From positions 1 to 5,890 of the forward strand of contig JAGVEE010000251.1 of NCBI GenBank assembly GCA_020058405.1: a stretch of 5,890 bases of DNA. Direction: 5' to 3'. This document shows positions 1 through 5,890 of this stretch, piece after piece. Origin of the DNA: Sphingobacteriales bacterium. GTDB taxonomy: Bacteria > Bacteroidota > Bacteroidia > Sphingobacteriales > Sphingobacteriaceae. The translations under genes and the position numbers were made by a program. Numbering within the stretch: the stretch's first letter is position 1; each line of letters begins with the position of its first letter. The notes under the pieces are model-generated. The model made no database searches. It worked only from the letters and a program-made list of their open reading frames with translations, and was not told the DNA's origin.

Positions 1-720
1 ATACATGGCGATTTAGGAATGATACAACAAGAGGATGTTATTATATGCATCTCTAAAAGTGGAAACACCCCAGAGATAAAAGTATTGGCACCCTTATTAA
101 AGCAATCTGGTAATGTATTAATAGCGATAGTGGGTAATGTGGACTCGTACTTAGCCAAGCAAGCAGATTATGTGTTGGATACAACTGTTGAAATTGAAGC
201 TTGCCCCAATAATTTAGCACCTACTACCAGTACTACCGCACAATTAGCCATGGGCGATGCATTGGCGGTGTGCCTTTTAGAAACTAGAGAATTTGGCGCC
301 AGCGACTTTGCAAAATACCACCCAGGTGGAGCCTTAGGTAAAAAATTATACCTCAAAGTTGGCGACCTTAGCATGCAAAATGAAAAGCCCTCTGTACTAG
401 TAGCTGAAAAGTTACCTAAGATTATACTTGAAATAAGTAGCAAACGTTTAGGAATGACAGCTGTTATTGATAATGGTACTTTAGTGGGCGTTATAACTGA
501 TGGTGACCTTAGAAGGCTTATGGAAAAAGGCTTTCACAATGAATTAAGAGCAGATGAAATTATGAGCAAGAACCCGAAATTTATACAAAAAGATGAACTT
601 GCTGTTACTGCTTTAGAATTAATGAAGAAAAATAATATTACACAATTAATTGTAATGGATGCGAATTCTTACGAAGGAGTGATACATTTACATGATTTAA
701 TTAGAGAAGGTATTTTATAA
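1..720 (+). CDS. kdsD: Arabinose-5-phosphate isomerase (KdsD/KpsF family), 3' part
   Basis: Interconverts D-ribulose 5-phosphate and D-arabinose 5-phosphate, the first committed step toward Kdo for lipopolysaccharide; cytoplasmic. The frame is open from base 1, so the gene starts upstream. The first ATG (19) is internal, because the preceding codons read HGDLG, a conserved family segment. The 239 visible residues lack roughly the first 85-90 of a protein usually about 320-330 long. Visible in order: the rest of the SIS sugar-isomerase domain (ISKSGNTPEI at 17-26, APTTSTTAQLAMGDALAV at about 73-90), the family hallmark HPGGALGKKL at 107-116, then two CBS domains (about 130-180 with VITDGDLRR, and 187-239 with GVIHLHDLIREGIL). 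This SIS-CBS-CBS order is typical of KdsD. The stop TAA overlaps the start of manC by one base, suggesting one transcript and coupled translation. Family assignment is firm. A capsule-specific KpsF paralogue cannot be excluded. Confidence 0.94.
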   Translation: MHGDLGMIQQEDVIICISKSGNTPEIKVLAPLLKQSGNVLIAIVGNVDSYLAKQADYVLDTTVEIEACPNNLAPTTSTTAQLAMGDALAVCLLETREFGASDFAKYHPGGALGKKLYLKVGDLSMQNEKPSVLVAEKLPKIILEISSKRLGMTAVIDNGTLVGVITDGDLRRLMEKGFHNELRADEIMSKNPKFIQKDELAVTALELMKKNNITQLIVMDANSYEGVIHLHDLIREGIL

Positions 721-1808
721 TGCAAGATAATAACAAATACGCCATTATTATGGCAGGTGGTATAGGAAGTAGATTCTGGCCAATTAGTAAAACCAACAGA
801 CCTAAACAATTTTTAGATATTTTAGGAACCGGCGAAACTTTAATTCAACAAACCTATAAACGTTTTTTAAAAATTTGTCCAGCAGAAAATATATACATCG
901 TAACTAATGAATCTTACCGATCATTAGTAAACGAACAAATTCCGAGTTTATCTGATGATCAAATTTTAGGCGAACCCATTGCAAAAAATACGGCACCGTG
1001 TATCGCATACTCTTGTCATAAAATTCACAAAAGCAACCCAAATGCAACAGTAGTGGTAGCCCCATCTGATCATTTAATATTAAATGAATCTGAATTTTGT
1101 AATCAAATAAATTTAGCTCTTTACATCGCTTCAAAAAACGATTATCTTATCACTTTAGGAATTAAACCTACAAGACCAGATACGGGTTATGGGTACATAC
1201 AATATGTGGACAATAAGAATGAAGAAGGACATTATAAAGTAAAAACCTTTACAGAAAAACCCAACATCGAATTAGCAAAAACTTTTATACAAAGCGGTGA
1301 TTTTCTGTGGAATGCTGGTATTTTTGTATGGAGCACAAAAAGCATTTTAGCTGCTTTCGAAAAATTCTTACCAGACATTAACGATGTTTTTGTAGAAGGA
1401 AAAATGTATTACAATACTTCACAAGAAACAAATTTTATAGAGCGCTCATACTCTCAATGCAGCAGCATTTCTATTGATTATGGCATTATGGAAAAAGCAA
1501 ATAACGTACACGTTTTTGCAGTAGATTTCGGATGGTCTGATCTTGGAACTTGGGGCTCCTTATACACCGTACTAGATAAAGATTATGTTGGTAATGCAGT
1601 TGTATTCCCTAAGAATGTAATTATGTACGACTCCACCAATTGTATAGTAAACACTTCGCCAGAAAAGTTAGTGGTAGTAAAAGGCCTCGATGATTTTATT
1701 GTGGTAGATTCTGGTGATGTATTATTAATTTGTCCTAAAAATCAGGAACAAGAAATAAAACAAATAGTAGCGGATATTAAAATGAAAAAAGGCGAAAAGT
1801 ATATTTAA
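720..1808 (+). CDS. manC: Mannose-1-phosphate guanylyltransferase
   Basis: Makes GDP-mannose from mannose 1-phosphate and GTP, supplying mannose and fucose donors for surface polysaccharide and glycosylation; cytoplasmic. It has 362 residues. The nucleotidyltransferase signature GGIGSRFWPISKTNRPKQ lies at 13-30, with the GxGxR/PKQ nucleotide-binding loop. Further conserved blocks are APSDH (114-118), FTEKP (177-181), WNAGIF (197-202), SIDYGIMEK (251-259) and DFGWSDLGTW (269-278). A short beta-rich C-terminal part follows. The cupin-type phosphomannose isomerase domain of the long bifunctional (about 470 residue) enzymes is absent, so isomerisation needs another gene. The ATG at 720 shares its A with the TAA stop of kdsD (TAATG), and the signature begins just after it, which fixes the start. 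AGAAGG at 705-710 is a possible weak ribosome site. The gene ends 2 bp from the stop of the convergent histidine kinase. Confidence 0.95.
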   Translation: MQDNNKYAIIMAGGIGSRFWPISKTNRPKQFLDILGTGETLIQQTYKRFLKICPAENIYIVTNESYRSLVNEQIPSLSDDQILGEPIAKNTAPCIAYSCHKIHKSNPNATVVVAPSDHLILNESEFCNQINLALYIASKNDYLITLGIKPTRPDTGYGYIQYVDNKNEEGHYKVKTFTEKPNIELAKTFIQSGDFLWNAGIFVWSTKSILAAFEKFLPDINDVFVEGKMYYNTSQETNFIERSYSQCSSISIDYGIMEKANNVHVFAVDFGWSDLGTWGSLYTVLDKDYVGNAVVFPKNVIMYDSTNCIVNTSPEKLVVVKGLDDFIVVDSGDVLLICPKNQEQEIKQIVADIKMKKGEKYI

Positions 1809-1823
1809 TACTAAGCCTTTTTT
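1785..1823. terminator. Bidirectional hairpin terminator between manC and phoR
   Basis: AAAAAAGGC (1785-1793) and GCCTTTTTT (1815-1823) are exact reverse complements. Inside them AGTAT (1798-1802) can pair with ATACT (1808-1812), giving a 9-bp outer stem, an asymmetric internal loop and a 5-bp inner stem with a 5-base loop. Each strand carries an A-run before and a T-run after the stem, as expected of an intrinsic terminator working in both directions. It covers the last codons of manC and the last codons of the convergent kinase gene. Few G-C pairs (three) make the hairpin modest in strength. Termination is inferred, not shown. Confidence 0.72.
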
Positions 1824-2842
1824 AGAGTAAATGCAAAAGTAGTACCTACTCCTTTGGTACTACGTACATTGATGGTTTGGTCGTGAGCCTCTATTATATG
1901 CTTCACAATTGATAAACCTAGGCCAGTGCCCCCTTCGTCTCTTGAGCGGCTCTTATCTACTCTGTAAAAGCGTTCAAACAAGCGTGGTAAATGATCCTCT
2001 TCAATCCCTATTCCATTGTCTGTTACTTCAACCAAAATATTCTCATCCATATCATACAAACCAATTAATGTATGCCCATCTTCTTTACCGTATTTTATAG
2101 AGTTTACAATAAGATTTATTACTACTTGGCGAATTCTGTCTTTATCCGCTTCCACAATAAAAGGTATGTCGCAACCTTCTTTAAAATCGAGGGTGATATT
2201 TTTTTCAGCAGCTCTAAAATCTAAGCTGTCAAAAATATCACGTATTAAATCATTCACATCAAATATCTCAACTTCCATGGTTAAAAAGCCAGATTCTAAT
2301 TGAGAAATTGCTTCCAAATCTTCTACCAATGATGCAATTCTATCTGTACTTTTTGCTGCTTTTTTAAGGAAATGAATTAATACCTCTTGATCTTCCCAAG
2401 CACCATCAATTAAGGTATTTATATACCCTTGAATGTTAAATATTGGAGTTTTTAACTCATGAGAAACATTGCCTAAAAATTCTTTACGATACTTCTCCAT
2501 CGTACGTAATTGCTCAATTTCTGAGCTTTTATCTTCTGCCCAATCTCTTACCTCTTTCTCCATTTCATTAATGGGATCGAGCATATTAATGTCGCCAATA
2601 CGAGGATCTAGCTTACGAACTTTTAAGCTGTGAATGTTTTTGTATACTAACTTTATTTTTCGGTAAATAAATACTTCTATCGAATATCGAAATAGAAAAT
2701 ACGAAGCACTAAATACTATAACTAACAACAAAAATGTTAGCCATATTTTGAAGAAAATAAAATAAGCTGCAATCCCTACTAAAGAAGTTAACAGTAATGA
2801 AGTGTATAATGCAATACTATTAGGTGTAGGGTTTTTATTCAT
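1811..2842 (-). CDS. phoR: Membrane sensor histidine kinase, PhoR-like
   Basis: Inner-membrane kinase that autophosphorylates on histidine and passes phosphate to the response regulator encoded just upstream. The ATG at 2842 gives 343 residues. An in-frame TTG at 2854 would add four residues, but the ATG sits one base after the regulator's stop (TAA-A-ATG) and is preferred. Two hydrophobic helices (about 10-31 and 34-52) are separated by only a few residues, so there is almost no periplasmic domain. A charged, HAMP-like linker and helix follow (about 60-118). HisKA has the phospho-acceptor in NVSHELKTP (His128). The ATPase domain has the N box NLIVNSIKYG (Asn243, Asn247), DNGIG (275-279), FERFYR (289-294) and GGTGLGLSI (304-312), so all catalytic motifs are intact. 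No PAS domain is evident, unlike many PhoR proteins. The PhoR name rests on overall resemblance and the partner gene. The signal sensed is not visible in the sequence. Confidence 0.9.
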   Translation of the reverse strand: MNKNPTPNSIALYTSLLLTSLVGIAAYFIFFKIWLTFLLLVIVFSASYFLFRYSIEVFIYRKIKLVYKNIHSLKVRKLDPRIGDINMLDPINEMEKEVRDWAEDKSSEIEQLRTMEKYRKEFLGNVSHELKTPIFNIQGYINTLIDGAWEDQEVLIHFLKKAAKSTDRIASLVEDLEAISQLESGFLTMEVEIFDVNDLIRDIFDSLDFRAAEKNITLDFKEGCDIPFIVEADKDRIRQVVINLIVNSIKYGKEDGHTLIGLYDMDENILVEVTDNGIGIEEDHLPRLFERFYRVDKSRSRDEGGTGLGLSIVKHIIEAHDQTINVRSTKGVGTTFAFTLKKA

Positions 2843-2843
2843 T

Positions 2844-3530
2844 TTATATCTCAAATTTGTAGCCTACACCTTTTACAGTTGCTACATAATCATCGCCTAA
2901 TTTCTCTCTAAGCTTACGAATATGCACGTCAATTGTACGGTTAGTTACCACAACAGAATCTTCCCAAATATTATTTAAGATTACTTCTCTTGTAAAAACT
3001 TTACCAGGTTTAGATGCTAACAAATATAAGAGTTCAAATTCTTTTTTAGCAAGAACTACTTTTTGACCTCTTTGAAATACTAAATATGCCTCTCTATCAA
3101 TTACTAAATCGCCAATTTCCAGTTTGTTCTCTACTTCTGTATCGGCCATGGTATTTCTACGTAAAATGGCGTTTATTCGAGAAATTAAAGCTCTTGGTTT
3201 AATTGGTTTTGCAATGTAATCGTCGGCTCCTACATTAAAACCAGAGATTTCTGAGTACTCTTCGCTTCTTGCCGTTAAAAACACCATAAAAGTTGTTTTG
3301 AACTCTGGCACTGCACGCAATTGTCGGCAAGCTTCAATACCATCTAACTTAGGCATCATTATGTCCAAAATTATTAAATCTGGATGATGCTTCTTCGCTT
3401 GTTGTATTGCTTCTAAACCATTTGAAGCGGTGTAAACTTGATATCCTTCTTTTTTCAAATTGTATTCAATCAGCTCTAAAATGTCTGGTTCATCGTCTAC
3501 AATTAGGATTTTTTGTTTGTTAGTACTCAT
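2844..3530 (-). CDS. phoB: PhoB/OmpR-family response regulator
   Basis: Cytoplasmic DNA-binding transcription factor controlled by phosphorylation. It has 228 residues, the usual family length. The receiver domain (about 6-124) has the acidic pair Asp12/Asp13, the phospho-acceptor Asp56 in LIILDIMMP, Thr86 and Lys108 in IAKPIKP. The winged-helix DNA-binding domain (about 135-228) ends with the recognition segment TNRTIDVHIRKLREKLG and the wing VKGVGYKFEI. Its stop lies one base before the kinase ATG, so the two are almost certainly cotranscribed, regulator first. The start ATG at 3530 precedes the conserved KILIVDDEPD by six residues. Three TTTAAC repeats in 11-bp steps lie 45-72 bp upstream of the start, which fits autoregulation by a protein of this family. 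Assignment to PhoB (phosphate response) rather than another OmpR-family branch is inference from similarity and those boxes. Confidence 0.92.
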   Translation of the reverse strand: MSTNKQKILIVDDEPDILELIEYNLKKEGYQVYTASNGLEAIQQAKKHHPDLIILDIMMPKLDGIEACRQLRAVPEFKTTFMVFLTARSEEYSEISGFNVGADDYIAKPIKPRALISRINAILRRNTMADTEVENKLEIGDLVIDREAYLVFQRGQKVVLAKKEFELLYLLASKPGKVFTREVILNNIWEDSVVVTNRTIDVHIRKLREKLGDDYVATVKGVGYKFEI

Positions 3531-3545
3531 GTGAATTATTTGTAT

Positions 3546-3564
3546 CGAAATTAGCTCAACAATA
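3546..3564 (-). promoter_or_regulatory. Candidate -7 elements of the phoB promoter
   Basis: Two overlapping-scale candidates resemble the Bacteroidota -7 consensus TAnnTTTG, each with one mismatch on the minus strand: TATTGTTG (3564-3557), starting 10 bp after the last TTTAAC box, and TAATTTCG (3553-3546). The first has spacing similar to that between a Pho box and the -10 of activated promoters. Such short motifs are common by chance in AT-rich DNA, so this is a weak call. Confidence 0.3.
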
Positions 3565-3574
3565 AGACCAATGA

Positions 3575-3602
3575 GTTAAAGATATGTTAAATAATTGTTA
3601 AA
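3575..3602 (-). promoter_or_regulatory. Three 11-bp phased TTTAAC boxes (putative Pho box) upstream of phoB
   Basis: On the phoB sense strand TTTAAC occurs exactly at 3602-3597, 3591-3586 and 3580-3575, each start 11 bp from the next, with AT-rich 5-bp spacers. Eleven-base direct repeats are the known binding geometry of PhoB/OmpR-family dimers, and the unit resembles the TTAACA core of Bacillus PhoP boxes. The site lies between tlpA and phoB, ending 44 bp before the phoB ATG, a position suitable for activation. Function as an autoregulatory operator is inferred. Confidence 0.6.
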
Positions 3603-3633
3603 TAGTTCATGATATCTTAAAATTAACAATGCA

Positions 3634-4740
3634 CTAATTAAACAATTTCTTTAAGAATTGAGCTAATTGCTCGCCTCTCAAGTTCTTTGCCAATATCTTA
3701 CCGTCCTTATCTAACAAGAAGGTAGCAGGAATAGATTCTACTTTATAGGTAGCTGCAGCAGCCGATTGCCAAAATTTCAAATCAGAAACGTGTGTCCAGG
3801 TTAATTGGTCTTGCATAATCGCCTTTGTCCAATCGTCCATGTTCTTATCTAATGACACGCCATAAATTTCAAAGCCTTTGGCATTGTATTCTTTGTACAA
3901 CTTCACATTATTTGGGTTTTCTTGCCTACAAGGCCCACACCACGATGCCCAAAAGTCCAACAGCACAACCTTACCTCTTAACGAGCTTAGTTTTATTTCT
4001 TTACCATTAGGGTCGTTTAAAGCAATATCTGGAGCTACATTTCCAACTGCTAAGTTTGCAAAACCAGCAAATTTATAGGCATATTCTTTAGTATAGTCTG
4101 ACGATTCTATGCTTGCTTTGTGCTTTTCTACAATCGACTTAATGAACTCATAGTTTTCATCAATATTTAAATACGAAACTGCATAAAAATCGATGATCGC
4201 ATCGTTGTTCTTATTTGTAAATTCCTTGATCAACTTTACCTGATTATCCATTGCATCTTGATACTTCTTTTCAAGTAAGGCTATTTTAGCTTCATTCGAT
4301 TCAAATCCTTCTGCAATCGCAGCATATTCATTCTGCAATCCTTCTACCACCTTATATGTATCGTATAAAATTTTATTGATCTCTTTTACTTTTAAAGATG
4401 CTTCAGAACCTTTCACATCGTATTCATCCATTCGCATCTTAGCATCAATGTTTACTTCTATTTTTGAAGTGTTATCCAACACTAAATCCAATGCACGAAC
4501 ATTCCCAAAATTCAATCTGTAAACACCAGGTTTTTCTGCTGTTCCAACAAACTTAAATTTTCCATTGCTTCCAATCTTAAACGAATCAATCATGATCGCC
4601 TGACCAGTAATTTTCTCTAAAAAAACAGTTTTGTTTTCAGCACCAGCGATGATTCCTTCAATTTCAAAGCCCGTATTAGAGCTACACGCCGCAATCGTAA
4701 TTGCGAACAAAGCACTTATGTATATTATTATTTTATTCAT
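3634..4740 (-). CDS. TlpA-like thiol-disulfide lipoprotein with DUF4369 domain
   Basis: Predicted envelope-anchored thioredoxin-fold oxidoreductase, 368 residues. The N-terminus (MNKIIIYISALFAITIAAC) is a lipoprotein signal with lipobox IAAC, so Cys19 would be lipidated. The next residues, SSNTG, are not the acidic motif linked to surface export in Bacteroidota, so a periplasmic-facing location is more likely. Residues about 25-110 form a beta-rich DUF4369-like domain. About 112-225 is helical and charged. About 233-368 is the redoxin domain with the active site WCGPC (Cys268, Cys271) and the cis-proline in SIPATF (Pro338). All redox residues are present. TlpA-type proteins reduce disulfides, for instance in cytochrome c maturation or stress repair, but the substrate here is not identifiable. 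ATG at 4740 directly precedes the signal peptide, and no Shine-Dalgarno is seen. A heptamer repeat array begins 14 bp upstream. phoB starts 103 bp downstream on the same strand with no clear terminator between. Confidence 0.9.
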   Translation of the reverse strand: MNKIIIYISALFAITIAACSSNTGFEIEGIIAGAENKTVFLEKITGQAIMIDSFKIGSNGKFKFVGTAEKPGVYRLNFGNVRALDLVLDNTSKIEVNIDAKMRMDEYDVKGSEASLKVKEINKILYDTYKVVEGLQNEYAAIAEGFESNEAKIALLEKKYQDAMDNQVKLIKEFTNKNNDAIIDFYAVSYLNIDENYEFIKSIVEKHKASIESSDYTKEYAYKFAGFANLAVGNVAPDIALNDPNGKEIKLSSLRGKVVLLDFWASWCGPCRQENPNNVKLYKEYNAKGFEIYGVSLDKNMDDWTKAIMQDQLTWTHVSDLKFWQSAAAATYKVESIPATFLLDKDGKILAKNLRGEQLAQFLKKLFN

Positions 4741-4753
4741 GGTTTTTTGATTC

Positions 4754-4809
4754 TTGTATTGAGTATTGAGTATTGAGTATTGAGTATTAAGAATTAAGAA
4801 TTAAGTATT
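4754..4809. repeat. Heptamer tandem repeat array 1 (8 units) upstream of tlpA
   Basis: Eight consecutive 7-bp units in perfect register, + strand: TTGTATT, GAGTATT four times, AAGAATT twice, AAGTATT. The four central copies are identical, and the flanking units differ by one to three bases. The array occupies the leader region immediately upstream of the tlpA-like start (4740), so it may lie in the tlpA promoter or 5' untranslated region. A non-repetitive 36-bp segment (4810-4845) separates it from a second array; I find no convincing promoter there. Confidence 0.85.
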
Positions 4810-4845
4810 GGCAAAGCATCAGTAATTTTCAAACTCTACACCTTT

Positions 4846-4915
4846 CTATTTTCTTTTTTCTTTTTTCTATTTTCTATTTTCTAACGACTAAAGACTAGTG
4901 ACTAGTATCTAGTAT
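4846..4915. repeat. Heptamer tandem repeat array 2 (10 degenerate units) over the gatB 3' end
   Basis: Ten 7-bp units in unbroken register, + strand: CTATTTT, CTTTTTT twice, CTATTTT twice, CTAACGA, CTAAAGA, CTAGTGA, CTAGTAT twice. Every unit starts with CT, nine-base-scale composition drifts from a pure pyrimidine half to a CTAG-rich half. The last 21 bases fall inside gatB and encode its final residues and TAG stop. Adjacent identical pairs suggest past slippage duplications. The T-rich strand is antisense to gatB, so this is not a poly-U terminator for gatB. Confidence 0.75.
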
Positions 4916-5890
4916 TTCCATTAACAATTTGTTTGCCTCTTTCGGGTCTAATTTACCTTTAGCTAATTTCATAACCTCGCCCATAAACAAACCTAGTAAG
5001 CCTTTTTTGCCCGATTTATATTCGGCAACTTTCTCTGGGTATGCTTGTATTACTTGATGTATAAAGGCTATTACTTCTTCATTAGAATTGCTAATAATTA
5101 AATTCATTTCAGTAGCTAATTCTAATGCTTTCTTAGAATTATGAATTAACATCGCTGGAAATAATTGTTGATTGGCAAGCGTGATATTAATTTTTCCTTC
5201 ATCAATTAAGGTAATCAGTTCTGCAATTTGTGCGGGTACTAATGGAAACTGAGCAATTTCTATGGCTTGCTCATTTAAATAAGATTTAATTGCACCCATC
5301 AACCAATTGGCTGCTGCTTTATAGTTCTTCGTGTTATTCGTTAATTCTAAATAATACAAAGCCATTTCTTTTTGCTCTAAAATGATCTGAGCATCGTACT
5401 CAGATAAATTAAATTCTGATGTAAATTTATGAAACAACTCATCTGGCAAAGCCGGCATGCTTGCTTGTACATCAGTTATGTAATTAGTAGTTAATACCAC
5501 AGGAGGTAAATCTGGCTCAGGAAAATAGCGATAATCGTTTGCCATTTCTTTAGATCTCAATACCGAAGTAGTTCCAGAAACTGCATCATAGTTTAAGGTG
5601 TTCTGATCAATATGTCCGCCTGCTTCTATTACATCAATCTGACGTTTTACCTCAAACTCTATCGCTCTTTGAACATTACGAATAGAGTTCAGGTTTTTCA
5701 CTTCGCAACGGTTTCCAAACTCTTTCTCTCCTTTTTTACGCACAGAAATATTGGCATCACAACGCATACTTCCTTCTTCCATGTTACCGTCGCAAATCTC
5801 TAAATACCTAACTAATTTTCTTACTTCGGTTAAATATGCTCCAGCCTCTTCAGCAGAACGAATGTCTGGCTCCGACACAATTTCAATTAA
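4895..5890 (-). CDS. gatB: Asp-tRNA(Asn)/Glu-tRNA(Gln) amidotransferase subunit B, C-terminal part
   Basis: GatB is the subunit of the cytoplasmic GatCAB complex that phosphorylates and transamidates misacylated Glu-tRNA(Gln) or Asp-tRNA(Asn), using ammonia made by GatA. The frame is open to the window edge. The residues before the apparent GTG at 5878 read LIEI, continuing into the conserved LIEIVSEPD block, so the true start is outside. The 331 visible residues lack roughly the first 150-160 of a protein usually near 475-490. Visible motifs: GSMRCDANISVR (40-51) and YRYFPEPDLPP (120-130) of the catalytic cradle domain, then the helical tRNA-binding YqeY-like tail domain from about 180, with GLLGLFMGEVMKLAKGKLDP near 297-316. 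The C-terminal residues and the TAG stop are encoded by three units of a 7-bp repeat array, so the final LDTSH is probably not ancestral. gatA and gatC are not in the window. Confidence 0.95.
   Translation of the reverse strand, partial: LIEIVSEPDIRSAEEAGAYLTEVRKLVRYLEICDGNMEEGSMRCDANISVRKKGEKEFGNRCEVKNLNSIRNVQRAIEFEVKRQIDVIEAGGHIDQNTLNYDAVSGTTSVLRSKEMANDYRYFPEPDLPPVVLTTNYITDVQASMPALPDELFHKFTSEFNLSEYDAQIILEQKEMALYYLELTNNTKNYKAAANWLMGAIKSYLNEQAIEIAQFPLVPAQIAELITLIDEGKINITLANQQLFPAMLIHNSKKALELATEMNLIISNSNEEVIAFIHQVIQAYPEKVAEYKSGKKGLLGLFMGEVMKLAKGKLDPKEANKLLMEILDTSH

Noticed and set aside
168..443. Open frame antisense to kdsD, and similar short frames antisense to manC, the kinase, the lipoprotein and gatB
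   Set aside because: Each lies wholly opposite a strongly conserved gene, encodes no recognisable motif, and is expected as a shadow of the coding frame.
2840..2854. TTG at 2854 as the kinase start
   Set aside because: It would overlap the regulator gene by 11 bp. The ATG at 2842, one base after the regulator stop, is a better and more usual start.
3576..3620. Imperfect inverted repeat TTAAGATAT/ATATCTTTAA between tlpA and phoB as a terminator or operator
   Set aside because: The arms match only with a bulge, contain almost no G-C pairs, and are not followed by a T-run. The 11-bp direct repeats in the same stretch explain the pattern better.
4754..4915. Repeat arrays as a possible CRISPR
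   Set aside because: The units are 7 bp, directly adjacent, with no spacers, and no cas genes are visible. They are simple tandem repeats.
4895..4915. CTAG/ACTAGT palindromes at the gatB end as a terminator hairpin
   Set aside because: Stems are only 4-5 bp with 3-base loops, and on the gatB strand they are followed by A-rich, not T-rich, sequence. The palindromes follow from the repeat unit.
1..5890. A new defence, secretion or mobile system
   Set aside because: All six genes belong to well-known families in ordinary arrangement. No transposase, integrase, inverted terminal repeats, tRNA, toxin-antitoxin pair or unexplained gene cluster was found.

Overview
The window is an AT-rich bacterial chromosome segment (by eye about one third G+C) holding six protein genes, two of them cut by the window edges. 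The gene set suggests Bacteroidota: a DUF4369-thioredoxin lipoprotein of the type abundant in that phylum, a short mannose-1-phosphate guanylyltransferase without a fused isomerase domain, a two-transmembrane PhoR-like kinase, and starts without clear Shine-Dalgarno sequences. The order within the phylum (Sphingobacteriales, Chitinophagales or a relative) cannot be settled from this sequence.

Layout. Positions 1-1808 (+) carry the 3' part of kdsD (arabinose-5-phosphate isomerase, Kdo pathway) overlapping by one base with manC (GDP-mannose synthesis). Both make activated sugars for the cell envelope. manC converges with the minus-strand genes, leaving only 2 bp between stop codons. A two-way hairpin terminator is folded into the overlapping ends of the two coding regions (1785-1823). 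On the minus strand, reading from the right, are gatB (5' end outside the window), a tlpA-like thiol-disulfide lipoprotein, and a phoB-phoR two-component operon.

Intergenic regions. The 103-bp region upstream of phoB (3531-3633) has three exact TTTAAC repeats spaced 11 bp apart on the phoB sense strand. This is the geometry expected for tandem PhoB/OmpR-family binding and suggests autoregulation. The 154-bp gatB-tlpA gap holds two arrays of degenerate 7-bp units (4754-4809 and 4846-4915) around a 36-bp non-repetitive core. The second array runs into gatB and supplies its last codons and stop.

The genes are mostly conserved housekeeping and envelope functions, and I see no mobile element, CRISPR array, RNA gene or new multigene system. 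The less ordinary material is in the non-coding parts: the 11-bp phased repeats, the heptamer arrays, and the terminator shared by two coding ends.
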